From: Vitis vinifera | Taxonomy: Eukaryota > Streptophyta > Magnoliopsida > Vitales > Vitaceae | NCBI RefSeq assembly: GCF_030704535.1 | Contig: NC_081823.1 | Location: forward strand, 6,702,501-6,766,500 | Direction of reading: 5' to 3' | Length of the DNA stretch: 64,000 bases | Shown: piece by piece, positions 1 to 12,177 of the stretch | Layout: each line of letters starts with the position of its first letter | How positions within the stretch are numbered: position 1 is the stretch's first letter | Made by a program: the position numbers and the translations under genes | The notes under the pieces: model-generated | Seen by the model: the letters and a program-made list of their open reading frames with translations, nothing else | Told to the model about the DNA's origin: nothing | Database searches by the model: none

Positions 1-105
1 AATCAAGGGAATGGATCGAAACAATACTGCAAAAAATAAAATCCAAAAAAATATAAAACAAGAACAAATTAAAAATTGCAGAAACAGACACAGACACCAG
101 GGTAC

Positions 106-432
106 CTGAGCGGCCATGCGAGCCCATTTGTTGCCCAATTTGGCATGCAGCTCGAGAATCACCCTCTCCTCCTCAGCAGAGAAGGAACCCTTCTTCAGAT
201 TGGGCCTCAGATGGTTCGCCCACCTTAATCTGCAGCTCTTCCCACAGCGAGCCAGCCCCGAATTCTTCTGAACAGCGTTCCAGTTGCCCTCGCCGTGCTT
301 CGTCACGTACTCCACCAATATAGCGTCCTCCGCTGCCGTCCATGGCCCCTTCTTCAACGCCACACCGCCGGCGTCGCTACCACCATTCTCCGGCCGGTCT
401 TCAACTCCGGCACCGCTGCTGTTGGCCACCAT
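106..432 (-). CDS. GAMYB: GAMYB-like R2R3-MYB transcription factor, first coding exon (gene continues past the left edge)
   Basis: This minus-strand exon encodes 109 residues: a short Ser/Gly-rich N-terminus starting at the ATG at 432-430, then repeat R2 and part of R3 of a MYB DNA-binding domain. The R2 tryptophans are visible in the motifs [23 protein letters not shown] and [13 protein letters not shown]3 begins [10 protein letters not shown] and reaches [18 protein letters not shown] and [13 protein letters not shown] are typical of the GAMYB clade (MYB33/65/101 in Arabidopsis), whose members act in gibberellin signalling and anther or aleurone function and are usually targets of miR159. 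The exon ends CAG|GTACC, phase 0, which is where GAMYB genes interrupt R3. The miR159 site would lie in a later exon outside the window. An A-run sits about 45-60 bp upstream of the start. Family confidence is high; orthology within the clade is not resolved. Confidence 0.9.
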
Positions 433-570
433 TCGGAACCACCACCACCACGCAGCAACAGAACTCAACACAATTCTTTTTTTTTTTTTTTTGTCTCTAT
501 GTAAGCTATATCTATGTAGGTTAGCTCTGTACTTTCTCTATGTACTTTACTGCGAGAGAGAAGTGTTTGG

Positions 571-1196
571 GGAGAGAGAAACAGGAGATTTTCTTTTATA
601 AGGTGGCGACTGTGAGTTTGTAGTAGAATAATACTGTTCTGGGAAAATGGGCTGCGAAAGGTTTGGTGTTGTTTGGACAGAGATTGTGCATGGAGAAATC
701 TTTTTCTGGGAAAATGAGCTGTGGGAAATTGTGGTGAGAGAAAGGCAATGATAGTGGGGTCAGGTGGTCTATTCTCTCAGCTCCAGATTTGGTGGTGTTT
801 GGACACAGAGAAAAAGACACAGATTTTGTTCGAAGGGTAAAAATAAACTGAGATAGTCCTTTTTTGGGAAATTCGGCTCAGAGGGAGAAAGAGAAAGATG
901 GTGGGGTTGGGAAGTCTTTTTCCTCAGAATAATCAGGCATGGAGGGTGTAAGGAGAGAGAAACAGAGGCAGAGGTTTTCTTCCAAGAGTGGGGGTTTGTA
1001 ATAGAACAATCCTTTTCCGGAAAAATAAAGCGAGGAAGTCCTCTCGGGGAAATTGGGCTATGGCAAGATAGAGAAGGTGGGGTCCCAGCCCTTCTCCATC
1101 AAGCCAAGGGTTGGAGGTGTTTGGAGAGAGAAACAGAGAATCAGAGTTTTTCTCGTGAGTTTCTAATGGGACTCATCCTTTTCTGGGAAAATGGAG
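571..1196. repeat. Degenerate tandem repeat upstream of the GAMYB start
   Basis: At least three imperfect copies of a block of about 75-85 bp start near 571, 952 and 1122. Each begins GGAGAGAGAAACAG, passes through a GAGTTT/GGTTTGTAATAGAA-like stretch and ends near TTCTGGGAAAATGG or a variant. Further partial copies (GGGAAATT, GTGTTTGGA) lie between them. The block occupies the probable promoter or 5' leader of the MYB gene. No gene was found between 433 and 2187 apart from this repeat and an A/T-rich stretch at 1560-2040. Confidence 0.6.
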
Positions 1197-2187
1197 GGTG
1201 AGAGAGAAATGTGGGTGGGGTTATAACCTTATGTGGGGTGGGCTTGAGGAATGGGGTTTTGATATTGAGAGTGACAGCAAGGTTGAGGCGTAGAGGAGGG
1301 TAAGGAATCGAGCCTCAATTGGGCTGTCACGCTCTTTTTTTCTGTACATGGGTAACGCGCTTTCAAATTCCAGGGCCTTGGAATTTGATTTTCCACCTCT
1401 TATTTTTCCTTGGAAAACAGACTGATTTTCACACGCTGGATGATGCAATGGCGAGGGCAAATCTGATATTATGTCAAAACCACAGGGCCTTAGTTTTACA
1501 TGAAATTCAGAGTTTCGTCAGCCTCTAAATGATCCGGATTGACACTGCAGCCACTTGAACATGCTCCATACAAATTTCTCTCTCAAGATAATTTTAGATT
1601 TTCAAAAGATAATTAAAATTTAGGTATTAGAGTGAACCTATATCATGGATATAACAGAGTCAATCCCGATCCCAATATGAAATTTTAAGTTACCACTTTG
1701 ACCGGTTCTCGAATTCATGGGATGCAAGAAGGATGTTGTGTTATGATATTTCATATCGCTTTTAAGGTATAAAATTTTTGATATTGCATAATAGACTCCA
1801 GTTTAGTATGTAAATGTATTTAGAAACCGTCGTAGTCCATTGGACTCGAAATGAACGATATTTATATGGGAAAGATGTGGGTAAGTAGGCATGATACATT
1901 GGACCTAATTCAATCTATTTCATGATAAAAAAAAAACTTCAAAATTAGTTTAGCACATGAGAGAAACAGGCATGAAAACGTGTGGCTATGTGGGAATGAA
2001 GAAAACAAAATAAAAAATAGTCATAGCCAACTAGCTTTGACTTGTATGGGATGATGAGTTGGGAAGATTCAAGGTAGTTGCAAAACGGGATCTATCCTTC
2101 TATGAACACCTTTTCATAATGAAGCAGAACAAGAACTCTAGAGAAAAAGGAGAGAGACATACTTCTCCTGGGAGCTTCAACATCTCC

Positions 2188-2373
2188 ATGGCTTTGTTCT
2201 TCAACTTCTTCAGCTGTTTCTCAGAATCTTCAGAAGCCTCAGCCCACACATGTGAAGGTGGTGTTTGTAGATTAAGCGACAGAAAGATCCATGGACAAAC
2301 CTCCAAGAAGAAGAAGCAACACAGGGCATGCGTTTGGAATTCATTTCCTGGCTTTTTGATGAAAAGGGGTTGA
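2188..2373 (+). CDS. Possible 61-residue small Cys-containing protein of unknown function
   Basis: A 62-codon frame (61 residues plus stop) begins at ATG 2188 and encodes a hydrophobic start, MALFFNFFSCFSESSEAS. A short segment with two cysteines (CEGGVC) follows, then a basic tract (SKKKKQH) and a hydrophobic/basic end. Small plant proteins that begin with a Leu/Phe-rich, Cys-containing stretch are common and mostly uncharacterised, but I do not recognise a named family. The same frame is open upstream to 2059; 2188 was preferred because the residues before it look like leader sequence. No intron is evident. The opposite strand also carries an open frame here, so chance cannot be excluded. 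No function is proposed. Confidence 0.4.
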   Translation: MALFFNFFSCFSESSEASAHTCEGGVCRLSDRKIHGQTSKKKKQHRACVWNSFPGFLMKRG

Positions 2374-2908
2374 AGGGTTTTTCTTTCTTCTGTTTTTCAT
2401 TTTTTTTCCTGGGAGTATCAAAATCATGTAGCATATATATACGATTAGCTAGAAGATTGAAGGGCATGAAGGATCTGAAGTTGAAGTTGCACAAAGGGTC
2501 AGGAATGTGTTTATGAGGATATGTCTCTTTCTCTCTCTCTGTTTTTCCTTCTTGTTGAATTGGCTACATGATTCCTTGGTGCCAATGTTGTAGATCACAT
2601 TCAGCCAATTAGGCCAAGGAATGAATCATTCATGTAATGGGCTTCTTTATGAGAAATGAAATGGCATGCCAATTTACAGACAAAAACAACATCAAAAAAG
2701 GAAGCCAGTAACATTGCAAATTCATTTTCTTCCTAAAAAAATGGGTTGGTTTTCTGTTTCCCATCAGGGATTTTCGTTTTCCCATCAGACGATAGCCATC
2801 AATGCAAAATCCATTTACATATCCAAGAGACAAATTCCCACAAGGCCATACTATTTCTGTCAATAAACATCATTCCAATAAAATTGGGAAACCACAGAAG
2901 TGACAATT

Positions 2909-2944
<36 letters not shown>

Positions 2945-3661
2945 CATATCCATTAGAATGATCACATTCCAGGAACAACCCATTTGCAGGAAACAAGAGA
3001 ATTAAAGCACAAAATAGATAAAAAGCAGATCTCCTTCCCCATTTTGAGAAATTATATTCTATCACATGTACATAATGGCGCTAGCAGATGCAAGAAAAAG
3101 ATTTTGAACCATCAAAGCAATTACATAAAATGCATATTACACCTGAAATCTAAATAATTGATCCTCATCCGCCTGTAATTGATGTACAATGCATCAACTG
3201 GGAGTTTTTATGTGTAAATCTGGAGACTAAAAACTTGTAAATACCCAATAAAAATCACAGTACAAATCATCCTCGTATTCTCTTCTAAGGTTCTAGATTT
3301 TCTGAGAAAACATGAATGTGGCCGCTGCAAAGTCAGTAGTCCTCATTTGGAAATGAAGATTAAAACAAGTAGCTCTGCTTGCAATTATCTTTCCTTGGAT
3401 CCCGTAGAATCGCATCTGGAGCATGCTACCAAATTTTGAATTCATCTGAGTTGAACAAGTCCATTTTATCCATGAGTAAATCACAGTCCAAGACTTGAAC
3501 CAAGTCATCTCAAAGTTTTTGACCCAGACCGAAAATGATGTATCCAAGCAGGGGCTTCTTTCACTTGTGATGCAACTAAGCAGAGACAAAATTTCACATC
3601 CTGAGATGAGTCACTCTGCTTTCTCTTCCCTTTTTGACATATTTCTTGAACAAATGCCCAC
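2374..3661. other. Intergenic region between the small frame and the 3' end of the bromodomain gene
   Basis: No convincing coding sequence is seen. It contains a CT-rich patch at 2525-2550, a (GA)n microsatellite at 2912-2942, and towards 3661 what should be the 3' UTR of the minus-strand bromodomain gene. No poly(A) signal could be assigned with confidence. Confidence 0.5.
2912..2942. repeat. (GA)n microsatellite
   Basis: An uninterrupted run of about 15 GA units lies between two coding regions. It is a likely length-polymorphic marker. Confidence 0.9.
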
Positions 3662-6600
3662 TTAGAGTTGCAAAGCCAGGTCAGGCTGCTGAGAATCAAC
3701 CAGAACGCCTGAAGACTGTCTCACTGGAGACCCTGATGGTTGGAAACCAATATTCAAGTCTGGAGGAAGTGTTTCCTGTCTATGCCTTGGCTGGGTATTT
3801 GGATTAAGACCTTGCCAAGGCGACTGCATCTGAAATCTAGACAAGTCAGCCGTCACTAATTGAGGGAAAATCACTGGTCTGTTTTGGAACTGTGCTTCAC
3901 CTATTCGAACAGGCTGTGGAACAAAGGCCTGAAGTGGAAAACTGTTCTTCTCGGACTGAAAATGCATCCCACCAGAAACAGGAAATTCACCTCGAAATCG
4001 TGTAACTTGTGGGTGGAGCTCCCTCGTTGGATTGTATAGGGAATCTGCAGAAATATGATTTTTGGGTGTAATTGAATTTTCTGCAACTGGTTTAAACCCT
4101 CCAGCCCCTATGGACATCCATGCCCGTGCTGCAGTAGCTGCAGCATTGCTTGAATCACTTCTTGGGGATGGGATTGATGGCATAGCAGGTGGACTATCAA
4201 CTGGGGAATGATTTGAAGATTTTTGCTGCTTTTGAGCCTTTTCAGCTAATTTCCTCATCAACTGAACTGGGTCACTGAGACCCTGCTCTGCTCCATGGGG
4301 AAGGTAAGTAGGCACTCTAGCCAGTTGACTCGGAACAGTATCAGAGGCAGAACCAATCATTTTATTACCATCTATTCTACTTGAGGGTTTTCCATTGGTC
4401 AATCCTCCTGCAACAACCCCATTAGTATCTGGCAGCTTAAAGGGTAGCGACTGCAAAATATTCCTGCTTCTTGACACAGCCTCCATCGATCTGGGAGTTG
4501 CAGCCTCTGAACCATTCAGGAGCTGCTTTTCTGAAACAAGATCTGCATGGTTTTGACTGGCTGAGGGTGGGCAATTCAATTCAACTTGCTTTAAAACCTT
4601 TTTCTCAGGCTGGGTAAAATTCCTGGATAGTGGGTTTTGCTGCTGATTACCGGTATTGACAGGGGGAGTGGATTTTGTTCCAGCAGAACCAAACAAAGGT
4701 TGTTTCCTTTCTGTAGTAGGTGCACTAGCAGGACAAAATAAAGATTGCTTCCCTTCTAAAGTAGGCCCACTAACAGAATGCTCCTTGGCAGGAACTGGGG
4801 GTTTAGAAATTTTTTCATCCTTCCGCAAAACAGCATTATGCTGCAACTTTGGAACCAAAAAAGGTTCCTTTTGTATGCGAGTTTCAAGCATTAAAACTGG
4901 GGTCGGAAGTGGCTCAAATTCTCCAACCCACCCACGACCAAATTTGGACCCCACAGGAAGTGCCTGCTCAATCCTCTGGGAGGCAACTTTCCAAGCAACA
5001 GGTCCAAGAGTAGCAGCAAAACGAGCTAGGCTCCTAGCATAAGAATGATCTGCATGAAGCCCAACCTGATTCAGAAAAAGAAACTGATGAGTACAAATGC
5101 AGAGCATTCAAGGGGAGATGTAAATTTATTGGCTACATACAGCAACCAGTTGTTTGGCTTCAGCCTCAAAGGTATTAAATATTGTCTCAGATCCAACAAT
5201 TGGTTGATTGGATATGCTATATGTTGCACGACGGTTCTCATCAACCACAAATGGCTTCCTCCCGAATTTAGAAAGGAGACCCTTTCCTAAAACAATAAGG
5301 CAATCCAACAATTAGAAGGCAACAACATGATCATGATAACATAAACTACTAAATGGAATATCTAGGGATAATAAAACAAAAAACAATAGTTGTCAACTTG
5401 TAAATGGTATCAGATAAGATTTTCCTATTTCTCAGTATCAAGCACTATATCGTATCATGTATCATAAGTTCTTTTACAAATTGGAAAATAAAAACAAAAT
5501 GGTGATTAGTGCACATGCATATTATAAGACTGAAGCATAAAGCAATATATAACTAATTTCACAACAAACAATAGGGCCAAAAGAGGCAAATTTAGGCATT
5601 TATGAATATCATACAAATATGGTTTTGATGAAACCAACTTAAAAAGATATAATATTTTAATGCATAAGTTCATTGTTAAACCACCCAATAAACTAAGCTT
5701 TAGGTATAACTTTGAGTTCCTAATTCCAATTAAACAGTTAACAAATATCGCTATGCTAAAAAATTAAAGTTCTATAAGTCTCCAACCAATATGCTAGAAA
5801 AGGAAGAATGGTCACTTACAATAACTGTATAACTATGTACTTGTATAGACTGATGATATACACATGTTCACATGTCATGTTCAGATTCAACATCCAAAAT
5901 GCATTTCTGCATCCTCTTAAAAGGAGAAAACAAACTCTAGAAAAAAAAAAACTGATATAGTAAGTAAAGGTCATCCCTCTTCTTTCATCATTCTCGAGGT
6001 CAACCCTTTCACTGGAACTATATTTAAACTTCAATCTTCCATGCGCGCTTTCAAGAACACATTTATAATGTGCATATAATCATTCTCGCCCTTCCTTCAA
6101 TTTTTTTGTCATCTATTTTTAATCTTTTTATTTTATAGGGAAATGAAATAGAATTATATCACCTACACTTAAGATGCAACAAGTAGCTGTAGACACACTG
6201 TTTTGCATTACACGCTCACTCACCAAATCATATTTGTCATATTGTGGACTGCAAGTTTCTAACAACCATGCATAAAATCTTAATCAGGTATTATAATGTT
6301 TTTGATTAGCAACCTTACAATGTTGAACAGCCTTATATCCAGCAAGTTCCTTTGGGTTCATTCCATCTTGAAATAATTGAGTTATTATCAGATAGTCCAT
6401 GGAATTGGACAAAACTTTGAGAATCTAAAGCCTTGTCGGGATTGATTTAAAGGCCTCAAAATCACTTTTGCAACAATTTTTTTTTACATATATTGTAATT
6501 GGTAAACTAACAAGTGATTGCTAAAGAATCTAACCCACTTTGGCAACAGTTTGAAAATGCAGGTAAAAGATAGCTTTCCAAAAATAATTTTCAAAGAATA

Positions 6601-9600
6601 AGACTTTTTACCTTAAATTGCCTATTATGTCTTCAAAAAATTTCATTTTATGATTTTTTTTTTCTTTTTTACATATTTTTCTCTCTCGTGATCTTCTAAT
6701 CCAAAACCTTGTCTCATGGGATTTATATTTTAAGCTAGTCATTATAAAAGAAAACAAATCTATTTACAAATAAATTTACTTGAATTCACTGGAAATAAAA
6801 CATAAGTCTTTCAAAATTAAAATTGAAAATAGGAATAGTAATAATTGAATTTTAAATAATTACTTGAATACACTTAAAATAAAAAGAATAGTAATAATTA
6901 AATTTCAAATTTTTAACATTCTTATTTTGATCACTATACATGTTTGCAGCAACGTGGTATTCTAATTAACCAAATACTTAAATCTTATTTTTAAAATATA
7001 CAGCACTTTTAACTGATTTTTTCTTTAGACACGACTAAAAGCGATTTTCCTAAAAGTTGTGGCAATACCAAACTAGCCCTAACTCTATGGATGTAATAAT
7101 CACAACTAACAAGAAGTCATGAAACCCACTAGCGCTCTTTTAAATAGCTTTGAAATTATACATAATTGTAGAAAATAACCACTTTGTACATACCTGAGAA
7201 TAGTTCTTCTGCCTTCTCTAGATTATTATCAATCTGGGAAGGATTACTCTCTATTATAAGGCCATCAACATTGCTTGGCCTTTCACAACCACCAGCTTGG
7301 GTTGCATTAAAACCATTCTGGACATCTCCCATTGTGGCAAGAGTGGCACCTGACGAGAAATCGGAGCCAACAGGTTCCTGTGCAGTCCGGAAAATCGGCT
7401 TCTTTATTTGCTTCTTCACCAAGGGGTTGGATCTCATTTTCTGTTCTGATTTGAGATCTTTCTCAGATCGTTCTGGCTTGAGCTCTTTCTCAGAGCGTTC
7501 GGACTTGAGCTCTTTCTCAAAGCGCTCCGGCTTGAGCTCTTTCTCAGAGCGTTCTGACTTGAGCTCTTTCTCGGAGCGTTCTGACTTGAGCTCTTTCTCA
7601 GAGCGTCCAATGTCAATTCTTAACTTCTGGAATTTCTTTCTTGCCAGCTCTTGAATGGCGCGTGCCTTTCCATTATAGTTTAGTAATAACATTAAATACC
7701 GACTAAGCCCGCAAAACAAAAGCAATTGAAGATGATTAAAATAAAGGGGCCAAAAGCCTTGTACCTGTTTATGGTATATGGTATCTGGGGCATTGTATTG
7801 CATTGCATTGGTGCAAATCAGAAAAACGTCACTCTACATTCAAGAAAACCAATTTTACAAGCCAATACATATAAAGAGTCACACTTTTCTATCAGAACAT
7901 GGTTTCTTGGGAGAAGGAATTCAAATTCAAATCAAGCAGGTTACTCAAGAAAGAAAATGGAAAACACGCATACACACATGCAGCACACATGGATGCAGGC
8001 ATGCACACACACACCACACACAAATGCAGGCATGCATGCAAACAAGCTCATGCACACACAAAAGCCTTCTTAATTACCAAAACACCGCAAAAATATATGC
8101 TTATATCCACATTCTTTTAATAAAAATGTATAATGACCTTTAAGGAACCTTCTTCCATACCTAGAAAAAGTGCATCCTGTAGCATATCCTTCAGAAGGAA
8201 CTTTAGAAAATGAAATACTGCAGTTCTTTTAACATTTGAAAAAGATTTTGCCTCAGTTCCATTGGAGTTTGGACTTGCTTCATTTTATGTATAATAGGGG
8301 TTCCACCATTTCAATGCTATTGTCCATATAACATAGGATCACACCCTCATCAATGTAGTTGGACAATACATTGATATGGTCTATGTGGATATTATCCAAA
8401 TACCAAGAGTTAGGGAGCTGAGATGCATTACCTCAGAAATGATTTATTTTAAGAAAAAAATTTGTCCAACCAAGAAACAGAATGGTAACCACAAATATGG
8501 AGAAGGATATGTAGAAATACGAGGAAAGGTAATATCAGAAAATGAAAAAATCATTTTGCAAATGTTTAGCAGAGAAATTTGCTAATTTAGCAAAGTTAAC
8601 ATCCAATTATTCTGTGCCAGTTATTAAGCTGAGAGCAACCCTAGGATGTTAAACCATCAAATCAAAACCAACAGAGAAGACAAGTTTCATTCTAGTAATC
8701 CAACAAAATAAGGTGCCAGATCATATGATAGCATCATCAGATTAAACTTTTGGCACTGGAGCAAACATCAGTAGATGACAAAGCAAAACCTACTATTGAC
8801 AAACACTAAGAAAAAGTGCTTGGTTTGGAAGTAAGTGATGGGATTGAAAGACCAAATTTGAGAATTACATTAGGAAGGAGTATAATCTATGATATGAGGA
8901 TGCTTGCACTAGCAAAATTAGTATGCCAGACACATTGTGCCTGTGAAGGTCTCAACATAAGTGCAAAGCCACAAGTTTGCATTTGCCATCCTCTCATGAC
9001 ACATAAATTTAATATTTGAACCAGTAAAATGGAAAAATAAAAATAAAAATATGAATCCCTACATGCAGCACCCTACCAAGAGGGAAAACACAGTAAACGA
9101 CAATTCAAAACTAAGGGCTGGCCACCTTCTAAACTGGTTATTCACAAGTCAACCAAACAGGTTATATCTTTCTTTGACCATGTGCACAAACACTCCTATA
9201 GAGGAGTTACATTGATATTATCGATGTAGTTGCCTAAGCTTATCAGTGTCAGATTCAAAATAGCAGGCTTCCATGAGCAATTAGTATGTCAGATGCATTG
9301 TCTGTGTGAAGGTTTCCACATACAGGCACTGTCCATCCAAAGGTTTCCATATGCAGGTACATGTGGAGTAAATCAATGTCTTTTTGTTGTTTCTCACTTT
9401 TCAATTACGCAACAGGAATACTTATATACAAAAACACCAAAAAGCAGCAAAACCAAGTTATGGAGGTATAGAAGCCTCACTCAAATGGTCAAAAATAAGA
9501 AACAAAAAGAAAGATAAAAGAAGCATAAACATAGATGACTGGCAGCTTGACAGGCATATTAGCCCCCACAACACCCCAAGCCATCCACAAAATCAAGGAA

Positions 9601-11165
9601 AGAAACTCTCATACCCAGAAGAGCCTCTAGCCACAAACACAGCCAACTTAAGACAATATCTTTAGTTTTGGAGCTGAAAATTCTAACCTTCAATTAGGTT
9701 CCTTCCAAAATTCACTGGGCCTCATGGATTAGGAGTATTCTCCATGCCTACCTTCTCATTTATGGAAAATTTTCCCATGCCAACACAACAAAGCTGCTTC
9801 AGTGACTTTGATAAAATCCAAATAATCCTAGAATGAGGGGAAAAAATCACAGGAAAGGTCTCCAGCTACGGTACGGTGAATTGAAAGGTAACCGGAAGAC
9901 ACCTTGTCCCACTTGTACATCAAAACCAGTTTGAAAGGAACCTCTCTATGTTAAAGTTGATTAATAGTATGATCCTTTCCTAAACTGCAGGCCAAATGAA
10001 AACACCAGTTTCGACGGAAATCCCCATAAATAATTTACCAGATATTTTATTGATAATCATAAATGTATTTCTGCATATGGAACAGCAAAATAACTCCTTT
10101 CAGAACAAACATTTGGAAGAAAGAAAAATGAACACAGAGAGAAAATACATGTAAACTGGGGTTATAAGAAAAACCCACTTTTCATGGTAACAAATGGCAT
10201 CCATGAGCCAGTAATCACATCAAATACACCTTTCCCACCTAAATACCACAGATGCAATATTAATTAAGAAAGTGAAGCAACAAAGGGAGGATTAACCACC
10301 ACAGTTATTGATTACAAATGACATGCCTGATTGATTGAGGAAAAACGATTAATTTTAGACAGCATCAAATGCATGCATTTAACAACTAAGACCCATAAAA
10401 TCTGCTAAATATGGAACATCACAATCCAACTCATCTCCAACATAAAGAAGAAATCACATATCTCTTAGACCAAAACAGGTGCATTAAATGAAGCAAATGC
10501 AAGTTATAGTTACCTCAAATTCCTCAAAGGTACGATATGACCCATTCCCAAGTTTCTTCCTCACTGTCGCGAAGTCCATTGGATGCTCAATCACATCATG
10601 ATAATCAGGCAGCTATAAGAACCAACACAAGTTATAGACTCCAATGCAAATAATGTCTTCAAATTACATAAAGCAAATTAAGAGAGTATTTCAAACACCT
10701 CTTCAGGATCCACTGGTTCTGCATAAACACCATATATATCTTTCCTGCCACAATTCCAAACCAAAACAAATTGTATAATAAGCAACACATTATCTGACAA
10801 AAGATAACATTCATATAAATAAAGGAGTGCATCGCCTACTTCTGAAGTTTGTCAAGAATCAACTCCAGTGACTTCTTATCAGGCAATGGAATCCCAGATG
10901 AAACCTCTGCTGGCGTACCTAAACAAATCAACCACCCAAGATCAAATTCCAATATCATCGGAGAAAACCAAGCAAAACCCATAAATCAAAACCAAAATAC
11001 AATAATAATAACAAACCTAGAACAGAGTCCATCCCTTTTGAATCCGCCTTTCGTCCTCTTTCCTGTCAAAATCCACAGAACCCCAAACTTAAACCCCACC
11101 AACGCAAACAAATACACTTATGTCTGAAGCAGGAAGAAGGTATGAGAAAAAAAGTAGACACAGAC

Positions 11166-11196
<31 letters not shown>

Positions 11197-11941
11197 CAGA
11201 TAAGCAGACAAACAAAGAGAAATATATATATAGTTAGAGAGAGGGTAGAGAGAGAAAGGTGGTGGCGTGATCAGATTCTGTGGGGGTCGTTTTGACAGTT
11301 GACCCGACCGTTAAAACCACGCCCACCTCTCTCCCGACAGTGAGATTTAGAGAGAGAAAGAGAGAGCATTATACAAGTCCGGACCAATTACAAAAATCTC
11401 AGTGATTTCAGCTGAGCTGGACACTTCCCCCTCTCTCTCTGGCAAAGCCAATACTCAGAATCCAAACCCTCTATTGCTCAGTTCTCTCTCAGCTCACTTC
11501 GCATTTTCCCGCTTCCAGATCCGTACAATCATTTACCTCATCATCATCATCATCATCGTGATCGCCGTCGCCGTCGTCATCATCGTCTTCGCCGTCGATT
11601 CTGCGCTTTTTCAGCGGCTTATTCCCGTACTCCGATGACGACGCGGACACGCCCGACTCGTTCTCGTCCCTCCGGGTTCCACTCGGCGCCGACTCGCCAG
11701 CGCTCTCACTGTGTGGAAGCTTCAGCACCAGCTTCAGCTTCTTCTCTCTCCGCCGTTCATCCTCCTCGTCCTCGTCATCGTCGTCGACGAAATCGTCGTA
11801 GTCAATATTGTATCTGACACTTCTGCGCCGGTGGCTCCGGCGGAGGTCACGCTCGGGCTGCGCCCCCTCGGCGGTGCTCCGGCGAGCGAGATCTGACTTC
11901 GATGGCCGGCCCTTCTTCTTCCTCTTCACGATCTGAACCAT
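3662..11941 (-). CDS. Bromodomain protein (plant SWI/SNF-associated BRD type), nine exons, about 934 residues
   Basis: Exons on the minus strand: 11498-11941, 11017-11062, 10840-10918, 10699-10744, 10514-10612, 7765-7833, 7194-7665, 5141-5286, 3662-5065. All phases agree. Exon 1 begins MVQIVKRKKKGRPSK and continues with basic and long Asp/Glu tracts; an in-frame alternative donor at 11536/11537 would shorten it by 13 residues. The bromodomain spans about residues 175-275, with LPDKKSLELILDKLQ, the ZA loop PVDPEELPDYHDVI, and AMQYN carrying the acetyl-lysine-binding Asn near residue 252. Six copies of a 9-residue Glu/Lys repeat follow (about 282-335), then a long Pro/Ser/Gln-rich C-terminus ending PDLALQL. 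Plant relatives (Arabidopsis BRD1/2/13 group) bind acetylated histones as subunits of BRM-type remodelling complexes. The assignment is to the family, not to one orthologue. Confidence 0.9.
7444..7605 (-). repeat. Coding 27-bp minisatellite, six copies, in the bromodomain gene
   Basis: Six consecutive 27-bp units in exon 7 encode the nonapeptide RSEKELKSE, with variants ending KPE, one RFEKELKSE and one RSEKDLKSE. The array lies just after the bromodomain helix and should form a highly charged helix. Unit length divisible by three keeps copy-number change in frame. Confidence 0.9.
8880..9370. repeat. Diverged direct duplication in intron 5 of the bromodomain gene
   Basis: Two diverged copies start near 8918 and 9281. 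Both contain AATTAGTATG(C/T)CAGA followed by CATTGT and TGTGAAGGT(C/T)T motifs. The rest of this 2.7-kb intron (7834-10513) shows a GCATG/CACAC-rich stretch at 7965-8060 and nothing coding. Confidence 0.5.
11157..11215. repeat. CAGAGA-rich simple repeat in the first intron of the bromodomain gene
   Basis: A purine-rich run of CAGAGA and GAGA units lies between exon 1 and exon 2. It is simple sequence with no coding potential. Confidence 0.75.
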
Positions 11942-12169
11942 TTTCTCTCTCTACTTTCTCTCTCTAAAATCCCTTCTCTCTCTTCTTTTACTCCATAGCT
12001 TCCCTTGAGGCTTGGTTTGGCCCTTTTCGAGTTAGCATCTGTGGTCCGAGCCTGAGGCTCGTCCTACGAGGCTGAGGCTAGGGGGCGTTTTCCGTGACGG
12101 CCAAAGACGGCGTCTGTGCTGCCCGTTGCCCGTATTGGCTTTGCGTGTCCGGTTGCGTGCTGCCCGCGC

Positions 12170-12177
12170 TGACGTCA
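12170..12177. promoter_or_regulatory. TGACGTCA palindrome (bZIP/TGA-type site)
   Basis: A perfect TGACGTCA palindrome lies about 230 bp upstream of the bromodomain-gene start in a GC-rich segment. This is the canonical CRE/as-1-type core bound by TGA and related bZIP factors. Position and perfection suggest a promoter element, but occupancy is inference. Confidence 0.5.

Noticed and set aside
2100..2306. A minus-strand frame with KQLKKLKNKAMEMLKLPGEV
   Set aside because: No acceptable gene structure or family; it overlaps the more plausible plus-strand small protein.
4656..5042. A 128-residue plus-strand open frame
   Set aside because: It lies antisense to the last bromodomain exon and matches no family.
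7184..7654. A 156-residue plus-strand open frame rich in SFSERSDLS repeats
   Set aside because: It is the antisense of the minisatellite in bromodomain exon 7; the minus strand fits a spliced, conserved gene.
7965..8060. CACACA/GCATG repeats considered as a CRISPR-like or Z-DNA array
   Set aside because: Units are irregular with no spacer pattern; it is simple intronic sequence in a plant gene.
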